From Sphaerospermopsis sp. SIO1G1 (GTDB lineage: Bacteria; Cyanobacteriota; Cyanobacteriia; Cyanobacteriales; Nostocaceae): 64,000 nucleotides of DNA. Below the pieces are notes generated by a model. The model worked only from the letters and a program-made list of their open reading frames with translations. It did not search any database and was not told the DNA's origin. Every line of letters begins with the position of its first letter. The stretch's first letter is position 1. The translations under genes and the position numbers were made by a program. Location: positions 124,001 to 188,000 of the forward strand of contig JAAHFX010000005.1 of assembly GCA_010672785.1 (NCBI GenBank), written 5' to 3'. This document shows, in pieces, positions 29,068-38,663 of this stretch.

Positions 29068-30504
29068 CTAACATCTCAAGACAGACTGTTTTAACACACA
29101 AAAATATTGCTCTGCGATAGTTTGCGGAGTGAAGTTTGACTGTAAATACTGTCTGGAAGCTTGACCCATTAACTCGGCTAGTTTACGGTCACTATTAAGT
29201 AAGCGAATAAATTCAGCTAGTGCAAAGCTGTCTCCATTTTCTACACTAACTCCACATTTACCATCAGATACTAACTGGCGCAAATATGAATGTTTGGAAC
29301 AAATTATTGCTATTGGCCTACCCGCTGCTAATGCTGGGTAAAGTTTGCTAGGAGCAACTAAGCTTTCCATTCCTGCATCCACACTCACCAATGATAAATC
29401 ACAGGCTGTTAAAGAGTAAGGTAATACCCCCTTATCTTGATAAGGTAGAAACAAAAAGTTATTAAGTCCTAATTCTTTTACTGCTTCTATAAAACTTTTT
29501 CGCTTTGCACCACTACCAATACAAACAAACTGTATGGGTTCGTTTTGTAGTTGTTTAGCAGTTTCTAGAATAGTTTCAGTATCATGACATCTACCCATGT
29601 TACCAGAATAAAGGACTGTAAATTTATTAACTAAATTATATTTCTTGGCAAACCAGTTTTTATCTTTACTAATGGGTACAATCAATTTTGGATCTCCCCA
29701 ACTGTGAATTACAGACACTTTTTCTGCGATGTTGGGACAAGTTAATACAACTCTGTCCTTCATGTCAGGACTCAACACTACTATACCTTTAGATTTACTC
29801 CAGATTTTCCGGTTCAATTCTCTCCAAAATTTTGCTAACCAATTATTTTTAGGTATCACACCCAAGGCGATCGCAATATCTGGATATAGATCGTATATTA
29901 AACAAACGTAGGGTATCCCTAAACATAAATGAGCTAAGTACGCAGCTACTGGTAAAAAAGGTGGAGCAGATGTGACTAAAAATATATTGTGTCGGTCATG
30001 ATTTCTAATTAGGTGTAAAAAAGCACGCAAAGTGAATAATACACCATTGACCGCTTTACCACGAATTCTACCAGACCACACCTGTGTAGAGCGTGATCTC
30101 TGAATACGCAGACTGCCTGTTTTTTCCAAAGCTGGAGCATTTGCGGTGGAAAAAGCATAACCTGGCTGCCCTGTAAAAACCTCTAGTTTTACTCCTTGTA
30201 GCTCTAATTGTCTAGCTAATTCTTCAATTAATTGCCCTGTGGCAGCATAGTCAGGAGGATAAAATTCAGTAATTATTGATACTTTCAACTTAAGATCATT
30301 TTTTTGACTATGCGGCTGAACTAAGTTAGATGTTTCTTGTTTTGTTTGAGACACAGATTGTTGCTTAATATTGCTTTGCTGACTTATTTCTTCATGCTTA
30401 TCATCCCGATTTTTCAAGATATCTAGCCAGTTTTGATTATTATTGAACCCCTTCGATATTTTAGATGACTGGGAAATTGTTTGTTTTTTCGGACAGAATG
30501 CCAT
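29068..30504 (-). CDS. GT4-family glycosyltransferase (WbuB-like) with Gln/Asn-rich N-terminus
   Basis: A 478-residue protein. The glycosyltransferase begins near residue 74 (KVSIITEFYPPDYAATG, a WbuB-type signature) and its donor domain has TVLYSGNMGRCHDTETIL. The usual E-x7-E pair appears as a Ser/Lys region (APSKLYPALAAGRP), typical of this subgroup. The first 73 residues are Gln/Ser/Asn-rich and look disordered, an extension not usual for the family. It is the promoter-proximal gene of the island. The donor is probably a UDP-N-acetyl-amino sugar, by analogy only. A HIP1 site lies inside at 29867-29874. Confidence 0.9.
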   Translation of the reverse strand: MAFCPKKQTISQSSKISKGFNNNQNWLDILKNRDDKHEEISQQSNIKQQSVSQTKQETSNLVQPHSQKNDLKLKVSIITEFYPPDYAATGQLIEELARQLELQGVKLEVFTGQPGYAFSTANAPALEKTGSLRIQRSRSTQVWSGRIRGKAVNGVLFTLRAFLHLIRNHDRHNIFLVTSAPPFLPVAAYLAHLCLGIPYVCLIYDLYPDIAIALGVIPKNNWLAKFWRELNRKIWSKSKGIVVLSPDMKDRVVLTCPNIAEKVSVIHSWGDPKLIVPISKDKNWFAKKYNLVNKFTVLYSGNMGRCHDTETILETAKQLQNEPIQFVCIGSGAKRKSFIEAVKELGLNNFLFLPYQDKGVLPYSLTACDLSLVSVDAGMESLVAPSKLYPALAAGRPIAIICSKHSYLRQLVSDGKCGVSVENGDSFALAEFIRLLNSDRKLAELMGQASRQYLQSNFTPQTIAEQYFCVLKQSVLRC

Positions 30505-31042
30505 AGGTTCTCTTTCTTGTTGAAATTAGTGATAATTACAGGTTTTATATTTTACAAAGATTATCCTCATACGATTTTTAATTTGGCTAACTTTTTCGGC
30601 AGTGAATCAATACCATTCATCAATCACTATAATACTTGATAACCAAGATAAAGCTGATCTACCTATTACCCCAGGGGTATCTACTAGTTTAACCCGAGTT
30701 AAAATTGTACAAACCCTGTAGTACCATTTACCTTTTTGTGAAACTAATCTGCCCTTCTTTTTAGAAAATCTTTTGACAGCAATTAAGTAAAATACCACAT
30801 AATAGCAGAACATACTAAGTTGTACTTTAATTATTTGCTCGATGTTTGTTATTTATATTTACAAACAGATAAAAATACAATCTTTAGTAAAAATTGCTAC
30901 TATCTAGTAGATATTACCCAAAAATAAAAAATTTATATCAAAAGTTTTTAATTCACCTCTTCTGGTTTATTTTGATTACTGAACAAACCTTGCATAGTTA
31001 GCTGATTTCAATAATTTTTGATTTGTAAACTATACCAAATCA
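30505..31042. other. intergenic, AT-rich
   Basis: 538 bases upstream of the exopolysaccharide island and downstream of cinA, so it should hold the island's main promoter. A 68-residue frame at 30607-30813 is not convincing. No tRNA, hairpin with T-run or known repeat was seen. Confidence 0.5.
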
Positions 31043-32296
31043 TCAAATTTTTTCCAACAAACTACGACGTAGTTTATCTAAAGCTGTAGACGCACTGAGT
31101 TGTTGAAGAAGAGAGCGTGTACGCTGATTTCCAAACAGACATTCATAACTTTTTACCTCATTTTCTGGACCAGCTAATCCAATATACACTAGGCCAACAG
31201 GCTTTGTTTCTGTCTCTCCACCAGGACCTGCAATACCTGTAATACTTAATCCCCATGTGGTTTGTAAAGATGTTTTTACACCTATAGCCATTTGTTCAGC
31301 AACTTTAGCACTCACAGCCCCCAAGTTTATTAAATCGTCATTATTCACACCTAAACATTTAACTTTAACTGAATTATCATAAGCAATAATTCCACCCCAG
31401 AAATAGTTAGAACTACCAGGAATCTCTGTAATTAATTTTCCTAGTGAACCTCCACTACAAGACTCTGCTACTGATAAATTTGTTGCGGATTTTTGTAGTA
31501 ATTGACCAACTACTGAAGCCAAGGTATCGTTATCACTACCGTAATAATCTAAACCTGCAATTTGTCTTAATTGTTCTGCCACAGGTGTAATTAACTCTTC
31601 AGCTTTGTTTAAATCAGGTGCTTTGGCAGAAATTCTTAATCTGACTCCTCCTTTATCCGCATAAGGTGCTACAGTTGGATTTTGTAAATTTAAGTAGCTT
31701 GATACCTTTTCTGCTAAGGCTGATTCGCTCACACCCCAGAATTTTAAGCTCTGACTATAAATAACTTCTTGACCCCATCCTTGGCTTTTTAGAAAGGGTA
31801 CTGCTGTATCTAACCACATCTGCTGCATTTCTTTAGGAACACCAGGAAATGTCAAAATAGTTAATCCTGGGTGTGGTTGCCAAATAATACCTGGTGCTGT
31901 ACCTGTAGAGTTTGGTAATATTTCTGCACCTTGAGGGATTAAAGCTTGTTTACGATTACTGGGAGACATGACTCTACCTCTCTGGGCAAATTTCTTGGTA
32001 ATGTCTTCAATAATTTCAGTCTTTTCTACTAAGGGAACACCAAAAAAATCTGCAATAGTTTCACAGGTAAGGTCATCCAGTGTTGGGCCTAGTCCACCGG
32101 TGAATATCAAAATTTCTGACCGGGAAGTGGCAGTTTTAATTGCTTGCTTAATTCTTTCAGGATTATCTCCCACTACAGTCTGGTAGTAGTGGGGTATACC
32201 TAGATATGCTAGCTGTTGGGAAATAAATTGAGAATTACTGTTAAGTATGTCTCCCAACAACAATTCAGTTCCAACACAAATAATTTCTGCACTCAT
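31043..32296 (-). CDS. cinA: CinA-family protein
   Basis: A two-domain protein of 417 residues. The N-terminal half is the MoaB/molybdopterin-binding-like domain (EIICVGTELLLGDILNSNSQ, FTGGLGPTLDDLT); the C-terminal half is the CinA deamidase/NMN amidohydrolase domain (SVAESCSGGSLGKLITEIPG, SITGIAGPGG). CinA proteins deamidate nicotinamide mononucleotide in the NAD salvage cycle and are tied to competence in some bacteria. The full length and both halves indicate an intact gene. It stands alone on the minus strand, upstream of the exopolysaccharide genes. Confidence 0.97.
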   Translation of the reverse strand: MSAEIICVGTELLLGDILNSNSQFISQQLAYLGIPHYYQTVVGDNPERIKQAIKTATSRSEILIFTGGLGPTLDDLTCETIADFFGVPLVEKTEIIEDITKKFAQRGRVMSPSNRKQALIPQGAEILPNSTGTAPGIIWQPHPGLTILTFPGVPKEMQQMWLDTAVPFLKSQGWGQEVIYSQSLKFWGVSESALAEKVSSYLNLQNPTVAPYADKGGVRLRISAKAPDLNKAEELITPVAEQLRQIAGLDYYGSDNDTLASVVGQLLQKSATNLSVAESCSGGSLGKLITEIPGSSNYFWGGIIAYDNSVKVKCLGVNNDDLINLGAVSAKVAEQMAIGVKTSLQTTWGLSITGIAGPGGETETKPVGLVYIGLAGPENEVKSYECLFGNQRTRSLLQQLSASTALDKLRRSLLEKI

Positions 32297-32607
32297 GAAA
32301 CTAAGATATAGGGAAATGATGAAGTGATCTAAGGATTATATATCATTAGTTATTCATTAAGACTGAAGATAGTTAAAAAAGTTCCTATCCCAGGAAACAT
32401 TTTTTCAGCAAATCTGATTTATCTGTGTGTTCAATACTTTACTATGCTTAACCCGATCTCGGGAGAAGCTGAAACCCTGATTACTCCTAAAACTGAGGCG
32501 CAGCAATTCTCATACTACCCTAGTAGCTGTTTGCTGTTAACTGTCAAGAAATACCGACCTAGAAGGTCGGTGAGTATGTCAAAATTACCCCAGACAGTAT
32601 TTAACCT
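32297..32607. other. intergenic between cinA and glyA
   Basis: 311 bases that hold the glyA terminator hairpin and the cinA promoter region. A 65-residue plus-strand frame across 32444-32641 overlaps glyA and shows no family likeness. Confidence 0.5.
32553..32571 (-). terminator. glyA terminator hairpin
   Basis: A perfect 8-bp stem (ACCGACCT / AGGTCGGT) with a 3-base loop lies 37 bases beyond the glyA stop; on the minus strand it is followed by ATTTCTTG, a weak T-rich tail. It is a probable factor-independent terminator. Confidence 0.6.
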
Positions 32608-33891
32608 CTATGCTAGAGCAGCTACAGGTAGTTCTATGTGAGGATAGAGAGGAAAACTTTCACATAGAGAAGCTACTCGATGACGACAGTCTTCTGCTAC
32701 GGTGTCTGAGTCTGGAGAAAGTAAGCGATCGCTAATAATATTACCAATTTCTGTAAATTCTGCTACACCTAAACCTCTGGTGGTCATTGCTGCTGATCCT
32801 AGTCTCAAACCACTGGTAACAAATGGTGATTCTGGATCGAAAGGTACTGTGTTCTTATTAGCGGTTATGTTCACTTCGCTGACTAATTTGTCTGCCTTTT
32901 TACCTGTCATACCAATGGAACGCAAATCTAACAACGCTAAGTGATTGTCTGTACCATCAGATACTAACTTTAAGCCTTTATTTTGCAATTGGGTAGCTAA
33001 AGCACGAGCATTTTCGATGACTTGACCACAGTAAGTTTGAAATTCTGGTTTCAGTGCTTCTCCAAAAGCCACAGCTTTCCCTGCTATGACGTGTTCTAAA
33101 GGACCGCCCTGAGTACCAGGAAAAACAGATTTATCAAACTTTTTCCCTAAATTAGCATCACGAGTTAAAATCAGACCACCTCTTGGTCCTCGTAAGGTTT
33201 TGTGAGTTGTTGTGGTTACAACATCACAGTATGGTATGGGGTTGGGATGATGACCTGTAGCTACTAACCCTGCTATATGAGCAATATCAGCTAGGAGGTA
33301 AGCTCCTATTTCATCAGCAATACTACGGAATTTTTCAAAGTCAATAATCCGGGGGTAAGCTGAATAACCACAAATTAAGAGCTTAGGACGTTCTTTTAGG
33401 GCTAAATCACGAATGTGATCATAGTCTAATTGTTCTGTAGTTTGACTAACTCCATAGTGTTGCACTTGAAACCATTTACCAGAAACATTGACTGGAGAAC
33501 CGTGGGTCAAATGTCCACCGTGGGATAAATCCATACCCATGATTTTATCACCTGGTTCTAGTAAGGTGAGGAAAACAGCAAAATTAGCCTGTGCGCCAGA
33601 GTGGGGTTGAACATTAGCATGAGCAGCGTTGAATAGTTGTTTTGCTCTATCAATAGCTATTTGTTCAACTTGATCAACAAATTCACAACCACCATAGTAA
33701 CGCTTACCTGGCAAACCCTCAGCGTATTTATTGGTTAACACAGAACCTTGAGCAGCTAATACAGCAGCAGAGGTGAAGTTCTCACTGGCAATCATTTCTA
33801 AATGATCACGCTGTCTCTGTAACTCTTGATTAATTAAGTCATTGATGGCAGGATCTGATGTTCTAAGTATATCTGAGTTGGTTTTGCTCAC
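32608..33891 (-). CDS. glyA: serine hydroxymethyltransferase
   Basis: A PLP enzyme of 427 residues that interconverts serine and glycine, loading tetrahydrofolate with a one-carbon unit. The PLP lysine motif [16 protein letters not shown] is present, with the upstream folate-binding MIASENFTS and [15 protein letters not shown] blocks. Length is typical. The start is GTG at 33891 (M-S-K-T in the product) with AAGGA about 8 bases upstream. It is followed by a hairpin terminator. Confidence 0.98.
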   Translation of the reverse strand: MSKTNSDILRTSDPAINDLINQELQRQRDHLEMIASENFTSAAVLAAQGSVLTNKYAEGLPGKRYYGGCEFVDQVEQIAIDRAKQLFNAAHANVQPHSGAQANFAVFLTLLEPGDKIMGMDLSHGGHLTHGSPVNVSGKWFQVQHYGVSQTTEQLDYDHIRDLALKERPKLLICGYSAYPRIIDFEKFRSIADEIGAYLLADIAHIAGLVATGHHPNPIPYCDVVTTTTHKTLRGPRGGLILTRDANLGKKFDKSVFPGTQGGPLEHVIAGKAVAFGEALKPEFQTYCGQVIENARALATQLQNKGLKLVSDGTDNHLALLDLRSIGMTGKKADKLVSEVNITANKNTVPFDPESPFVTSGLRLGSAAMTTRGLGVAEFTEIGNIISDRLLSPDSDTVAEDCRHRVASLCESFPLYPHIELPVAALA

Positions 33892-34228
33892 GTTCCTATT
33901 CCTTTGGTAATCTTTCTATTTGTTTATCTATTGTGTTTAATCACAACTCAAACAGTCGTAAAACTGTTTTTATTAAATCCATTTAGATGTTAACTTGATT
34001 GCTTAACAAAAAGGAAATTGCGAATCCTATGTATTGGCAAAGGCTATGTAAGTTTTGTAGTATTTTGCCTGTTTATAAATGATCATGGGACTATACGTAT
34101 TAATTTTGACTAACAAAAAAAAATAACTAAGATATCTAACATACAATAAAACCAGGTACAGTTAGCAAGTATTTGCTATTTTTTGCGTTCATACCCTAGT
34201 TTTTAAAGGATCAACAGGAGGAATTGAG
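33892..34228. other. divergent promoter region
   Basis: 337 bases between the minus-strand glyA and the plus-strand small Cys-rich gene; it must contain both promoters. It is AT-rich with no clear operator. The plus-strand gene has AGGAGG at 34216-34221. Confidence 0.45.
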
Positions 34229-34426
34229 ATGTTAGTCATTTTAACGGATGATCAAATCTTTGCTCCTGAGCAAGTTTGCCAATCTTGTTTGCTGGCTAGT
34301 GAAAGTGGTCAGCCACGCTGGCAAGGCGGTAAATTATGCTGCGGTGAGGCTGTTCGACAATGTACAAAGCACCAACCAGAACAATATAAGTGTGTGATGG
34401 GCTTTCGTATTGCTAATATTCAGTAG
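34229..34426 (+). CDS. small Cys-rich protein, function unknown
   Basis: A 65-residue protein with five cysteines (VCQSCLLA, LCCGEA, RQCTKH and YKCVMG), a pattern suggesting a small metal-binding module. A strong AGGAGG at 34216-34221 sits 7 bases before the ATG, so the gene is likely real. I recognise it only as a conserved small cyanobacterial protein. It precedes the Tic20-like gene in the same direction by about 210 bases. Confidence 0.7.
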   Translation: MLVILTDDQIFAPEQVCQSCLLASESGQPRWQGGKLCCGEAVRQCTKHQPEQYKCVMGFRIANIQ

Positions 34427-34639
34427 CGAAATACGGAAAAGTGGGACTAGACTAAAGATGGTAAAATTGGGAATATTCTTAATTAGTTTAGTAGTTACTG
34501 TCAAATAATCAAATTGTCTGTCAAAATTAAGCGATTGTGTAATTTGAAAGTTAGGTTATTAACACCCCTTGCCATTGGGCTAAAGGAATTGAACCTATAT
34601 GGAATCGCTATTCAATATTTAGTCATAGGAGAATTAACA

Positions 34640-35119
34640 ATGTCTTGGCGCGGCTCTACAAGCGTTCCTGATCGCATTTTTGCTTGTTTACCTTATCTCA
34701 TACCTTTAATTGAAAGCTTGAGATTTGGTAGCTCTTTAATATTACAGTTTTCTGTGCTAGAAACTTTACTTTTCCCAATTTTGATTATCGGGGCAGTCTA
34801 TGAAAGCTTAGGAGCATTTGGACAAATAGCTATATTTTTTGCTTTGTTTTTGTTAGTAGTGAGGAATGAAAGAATAAGCCATTTTATTCGCTTTAACACT
34901 ATGCAAGCGATCCTGTTAGACATTGTGTTAATTTTGTTTTCCATTGGGCTGCGAATTTTAAGCTCTGCTCCAGGAACTGGCTTTGCCAGCCAAACATTAG
35001 GCAATACTATATTTTTGGGAATATTGGCATCATTTAGCTACGCTGTCTTCCAGTCAATTATGGGGCGTTATGCGGAAATACCAGCTATTTCTGATGCAGT
35101 CCATATGCAAGTTCGTTAG
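34640..35119 (+). CDS. Tic20-family membrane protein
   Basis: A protein of 159 residues from ATG 34640, which has AGGAG at 34627-34631; the frame is open further upstream but without a start of that quality. Four membrane segments and the opening MSWRGSTSVPDRIFACLPYL match the Tic20 (Ycf60-like) family of cyanobacteria and plastids, related to the import channel of chloroplasts. Its role in cyanobacteria is not settled. It ends 3 bases from the stop of the convergent FAH gene. Confidence 0.9.
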   Translation: MSWRGSTSVPDRIFACLPYLIPLIESLRFGSSLILQFSVLETLLFPILIIGAVYESLGAFGQIAIFFALFLLVVRNERISHFIRFNTMQAILLDIVLILFSIGLRILSSAPGTGFASQTLGNTIFLGILASFSYAVFQSIMGRYAEIPAISDAVHMQVR

Positions 35120-35122
35120 GCA

Positions 35123-35896
35123 TTAACGTTGGATAACGGTATTTTCTAAGCGGCCTATTCCTTCGATTTCAACTCTGACGCGATCGCCTATACTCAATGG
35201 GCCAACTCCAAAAGGTGTACCTGTTAAGATCACATCTCCTGGTAGGAGGGTCATCACTTGGCTGATGTATGAGACCAAAATATCAGGAGTAAATACCATT
35301 TTATCAATACAGCTAGACTGAACTGGCTGGAACTGGTCATTGAGAAATGTTTGTATTTTCGCACCTGGGTTAAGTTCTCGTACTATCCAAGGTCCAAGAG
35401 GGCAAAATGTATCAAAACCTTTAGCTCTTGTCCACTGGGCATCTTTTTTTTGTAAATCTCTGGCAGTAACGTCATTGGCAATGGTATAACCCCAAATTTT
35501 GCTCTGGGCTTCTTCTGGTGTACAGTCACAAGTGCGATCGCCTATTACCAGCGCTAACTCTCCTTCATAGTCTACTCTTTGAGACTGTGAAGGATATTTG
35601 ATTTCCATTTCTGAAGCAATAACAGATGTAGATGGCTTGAAAAAAATCAGTGGTTCAGATGGAACTGATCCTCCCATCTCCGCTGCATGATCCGCATAGT
35701 TTTTACCTACAGCAATGATTTTAGAAGGTGAACAGGGAGCAAGAAGTAAATATTCGTCTGGTTCTAAGATTAATTCTGTTGGTTGACCCTCAAGCCAAGG
35801 TGGAGCATCTAAGATTTCTACGCCGAGGGATAATTGTAACAAACCGTAGAAAATTTTTCCTTCTTGACTTTTTACTCGCACATAGCGCTGTGCCAT
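35123..35896 (-). CDS. fumarylacetoacetate hydrolase-family protein
   Basis: A 257-residue protein of the FAH fold, with KIIAVGKNYADHAAEMGG, a metal-binding EGELALVIG and LTGTPFGVGPLSIGD. Family members hydrolyse or decarboxylate 2-oxo acids such as acylpyruvates using Mg2+. The precise substrate is not clear; many cyanobacterial copies are acylpyruvase-like. Two HIP1 sites lie inside. It converges with the Tic20-like gene. Confidence 0.93.
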   Translation of the reverse strand: MAQRYVRVKSQEGKIFYGLLQLSLGVEILDAPPWLEGQPTELILEPDEYLLLAPCSPSKIIAVGKNYADHAAEMGGSVPSEPLIFFKPSTSVIASEMEIKYPSQSQRVDYEGELALVIGDRTCDCTPEEAQSKIWGYTIANDVTARDLQKKDAQWTRAKGFDTFCPLGPWIVRELNPGAKIQTFLNDQFQPVQSSCIDKMVFTPDILVSYISQVMTLLPGDVILTGTPFGVGPLSIGDRVRVEIEGIGRLENTVIQR

Positions 35897-36084
35897 AAGT
35901 TTAATTTATGTCCTACAATGAATAAATTTTGGTTTGGCGGATTTGGCTGATGATTATGATCAAAAGCTGGTAGAATTATAAGTCCTTGTTGCTTCAGATG
36001 TTGACTTTTATCAGTAACTTTGAAATCTTACTTGTATAAGTCAGCATAAGCAGCCTTTTTTGTCCACAAGGTGAATGAAAATAT

Positions 36085-36414
36085 ATGACCACAGTTTACG
36101 AAACAATGTACATCATCCGTCCTGATGTGACCGATGAGCAAGTAGAGCAGGTTGTTACCAAGTTTCAAAACTTCCTGACTGAACAGGGTGCAGAGAATAT
36201 GGAAATTCAAAATCGTGGTAAACGTCGTCTCGCTTACGAGATTGATAGACATCGTGATGGGATTTACATTCAATTGAACTATACAGCACCAGCAAGTGTG
36301 ATTGCTCCTTTTGAACGGGCTATGCGTTTAAGTGAAGAAGTAATTCGTTACTTAACGATTAAACAAGAGTTGCCTCAAGAGACTCCAGAGCCTGAAGAAG
36401 TTGTTACTGCTTAA
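36085..36414 (+). CDS. rpsF: 30S ribosomal protein S6
   Basis: A protein of 109 residues with the S6 fold ([40 protein letters not shown]). It binds 16S rRNA and S18 in the platform of the small subunit. AAGGTGA lies at about 36068-36074 upstream of the ATG. Unlike in many bacteria, rpsR and rplI do not follow it. Confidence 0.98.
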   Translation: MTTVYETMYIIRPDVTDEQVEQVVTKFQNFLTEQGAENMEIQNRGKRRLAYEIDRHRDGIYIQLNYTAPASVIAPFERAMRLSEEVIRYLTIKQELPQETPEPEEVVTA

Positions 36415-37015
36415 GAAAGCAAGTAGGGCATTGACGTGTGATGTGACTATGCCCTACATAAAAATTAAGGTAGGAGATAGCAAATAACTATCCCTATCGC
36501 AAGTTTCGCTAGAGCAAAGGATGAAAAAAATGAAAAAAATTTGACTCTGACTCTAAAGTGTCACCAAAAAAATTTTATGCTTCATAACACATTAGTCACT
36601 AAGTAAGGCTAGATCAGCCAAGATTCTATATTGAATCCTTAGCTAAAACCTATCTTACGTGCAGGTTATATTTTGATCACAAAAGTTAAATATTTTTGTT
36701 TTAGATACATTCACGTATTTTAACAGTTGTCAATTTCTCGTAATTAAGGTATTTTTTGGATAAAGTATATAAGGAAATTTACAACAGAACATAGGGAAAA
36801 TTAAAGTTTTTTCGTAATCGTGAGCCTAGGTAAGTAATATACAAACCAGATATATTTTTTGCCCGGTCCATAAGTTTTGATAAAGATCAACCCTTAGAGA
36901 CCCAATAAATCTGTCTAATATAGCAAAGTTAAAGTTTTTACCTAATTCCATATCCGTATATAAGCATTTACCCAAACTCAGTTTTAGCAGTTATACCTAA
37001 GAGATATTAACTACT
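36415..37015. other. intergenic downstream of rpsF
   Basis: 601 bases with the rpsF terminator hairpin at its start and the promoter region of the coiled-coil gene at its end. The middle is AT-rich with several A-runs (e.g. around 36525-36540). No known RNA gene, tRNA or repeat was identified. Confidence 0.5.
36423..36457 (+). terminator. rpsF terminator hairpin
   Basis: GTAGGGCA / TGCCCTAC form a perfect 8-bp stem (9 bp with the next pair) around a loop of about 19 bases, 8 bases beyond the rpsF stop. The downstream tail ATAAAAATT is only moderately T-rich. Confidence 0.55.
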
Positions 37016-37582
37016 GTGAGTCAATCAGAAACACCCGATATCCAAACTCTTTCTACTGAAGTGTCGCAGTTACGCCAAGAATTGCAACTTCGTGATCAGC
37101 TAGTACAGCAATTGTCACAGGAATTATTTAGACTTGTTAAAGGCAATGCTAGCTTTATTCCACAAAAGTCAGAAACTGAGTGTGATGTAGGACAGTTAGA
37201 GGCTTTGAGAGAACAGCTACAAGCTGTCGAGGAACAAGTTAATTTCTACCAAGAGCAAATTGCATCCCGTGATGCAGAAATTCATCAGTTAAGACAGTCT
37301 GTACAAGAATTAACGGATCGCAGTCGGATGCTAGAACAGGTTATACAGGAGTTACCCCAAATCTATCGTCGTAAGTTTGAGGAAAGAATGACTCCGGTAA
37401 GAGACAAAGTGGCAGTTCTACAAAGGGAAAATCGTCAATTACAAGCTGAACTACAGAGTGTGAGTTACAGATTAGCCTTAAAAACAAGGAACTCTAGTCA
37501 TAGTGGTATAGATTTACCAAATTTCTCTACTTCTATTCCAATTAATGATCATGAAAATACTTCTACACCTCAAGAAGCATAA
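37016..37582 (+). CDS. coiled-coil protein, function unknown
   Basis: A 188-residue protein starting at GTG 37016. It is nearly all heptad-patterned coiled coil (residues 10-45 and 60-155, rich in Gln, Glu and Leu: LSTEVSQLRQELQLRDQLVQ), ending in a Ser/Thr-rich tail. No enzyme domain or signal peptide is present. I recognise it as a conserved cyanobacterial type but cannot assign a function. A role as a scaffold or cell-division-linked factor would be speculation. Confidence 0.75.
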   Translation: MSQSETPDIQTLSTEVSQLRQELQLRDQLVQQLSQELFRLVKGNASFIPQKSETECDVGQLEALREQLQAVEEQVNFYQEQIASRDAEIHQLRQSVQELTDRSRMLEQVIQELPQIYRRKFEERMTPVRDKVAVLQRENRQLQAELQSVSYRLALKTRNSSHSGIDLPNFSTSIPINDHENTSTPQEA

Positions 37583-37832
37583 GACTTACTTCAGAGATTA
37601 ACTTTATCTATAAAAAGGCAAAAAAATTGCAGGAAATTTAGGTGTTTTTTTATTTCCGCATCTAGCGGCCAAACCTCTATTAAATCAATCAAATCAACTC
37701 AATTGTTTGAAACCAATAGAGATTGAGCTTGCTAGAGCGTGATTACTGTCATTATAAAATGTGTAGCTTAGTTAGGTTTAACAATGATATGTCTTTGTTG
37801 TACCCAAACTAGTGATAGACAAAAGTTTTGTA

Positions 37833-38180
37833 TTATGCTATTACTAGACTTTTATCATTCAAAGATGAAACATCTTCGTAATTATCAACTATCTCGAAGA
37901 CTGAGTCTAAATGAGTTAGTTCTAATACTAATCTAACAGGTGCTTGCACATTGCAAAGAACTAAACGACAGCCGCTCTTGTGTACAGCTTTTAATGCTTG
38001 AACTAAGGGAACTAAACCAGAACTATCCATAAATCCAACTTCTGCTAAATCTAGTACCCACAGTTGATCAGGTTCAAGTTTGATATCAGCCATTTTTTTG
38101 CTTAAAGCTGTGGCTGTTTCTAAGTCCATCCTTCCTTGGGGTTTGAAAACAATAACGGGCTTTTCTTGTGTAAGATTCAT
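37833..38180 (-). CDS. STAS-domain anti-sigma-factor antagonist-like protein
   Basis: A single STAS domain of 115 residues (from ATG 38180; the TTG at 38192 adds four residues). The SpoIIAA-like phosphorylation site appears as VGFMDSSGLVPLVQAL. Such proteins bind anti-sigma or switch kinases and are controlled by phosphorylation of the serine. No cognate kinase or sigma factor gene lies nearby, so the partner is unknown. Confidence 0.9.
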   Translation of the reverse strand: MNLTQEKPVIVFKPQGRMDLETATALSKKMADIKLEPDQLWVLDLAEVGFMDSSGLVPLVQALKAVHKSGCRLVLCNVQAPVRLVLELTHLDSVFEIVDNYEDVSSLNDKSLVIA

Positions 38181-38192
38181 AAATTTCACCAA

Positions 38193-38663
38193 GTAGCAGA
38201 ACTGATTATTAAAATGCTAGATAGCCTGATAAGATGCACCAAGTGTTTGTCAACAGTAATAATACTTGTTTTTTAAACATTCAGTATTAATCCAAGTATA
38301 ATTAATATATTGGATATGATCTATAAATCATGACTATATAGCACATGAGATTTGATAGATAACAAAAGTATAGGCATAAATGCCTGGAGATTTCGGTATC
38401 TAAATTAACGATTATAAAAATATTATGATTTACTTGCGTAAATATAATTTTTTATAATTGTTTAGTGAACAACGTATAACTACAAAATTAAATAAGATAA
38501 TTCCTGAAATCTAATGTTCCAGATTGTCTCTTGTTTGAAGACTGTTCTGTGTTTGAGAAAAATTACGGTATCAGCAGACAGTAAAGATATGTTGACACTA
38601 CTGTCAAAAACAAGCCAAGATATAAGTGAGAAAAGTAAAAATTTGTAAAGTCGGTGGTATAGG
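38193..38663. other. divergent intergenic, AT-rich
   Basis: 471 bases between the STAS gene (minus) and the DedA gene (plus). It is very AT-rich and must contain both promoters. A 71-residue minus-strand frame here overlaps the DedA start and shows no family likeness. Confidence 0.45.

Noticed and set aside
30607..30813. 68-residue minus-strand frame upstream of the polysaccharide island
   Set aside because: Mixed hydrophobic and basic composition with no family likeness and no ribosome-binding site; likely chance.
32444..32641. 65-residue plus-strand frame between cinA and glyA
   Set aside because: Overlaps the glyA 3' end and the terminator hairpin, with no recognisable motif.
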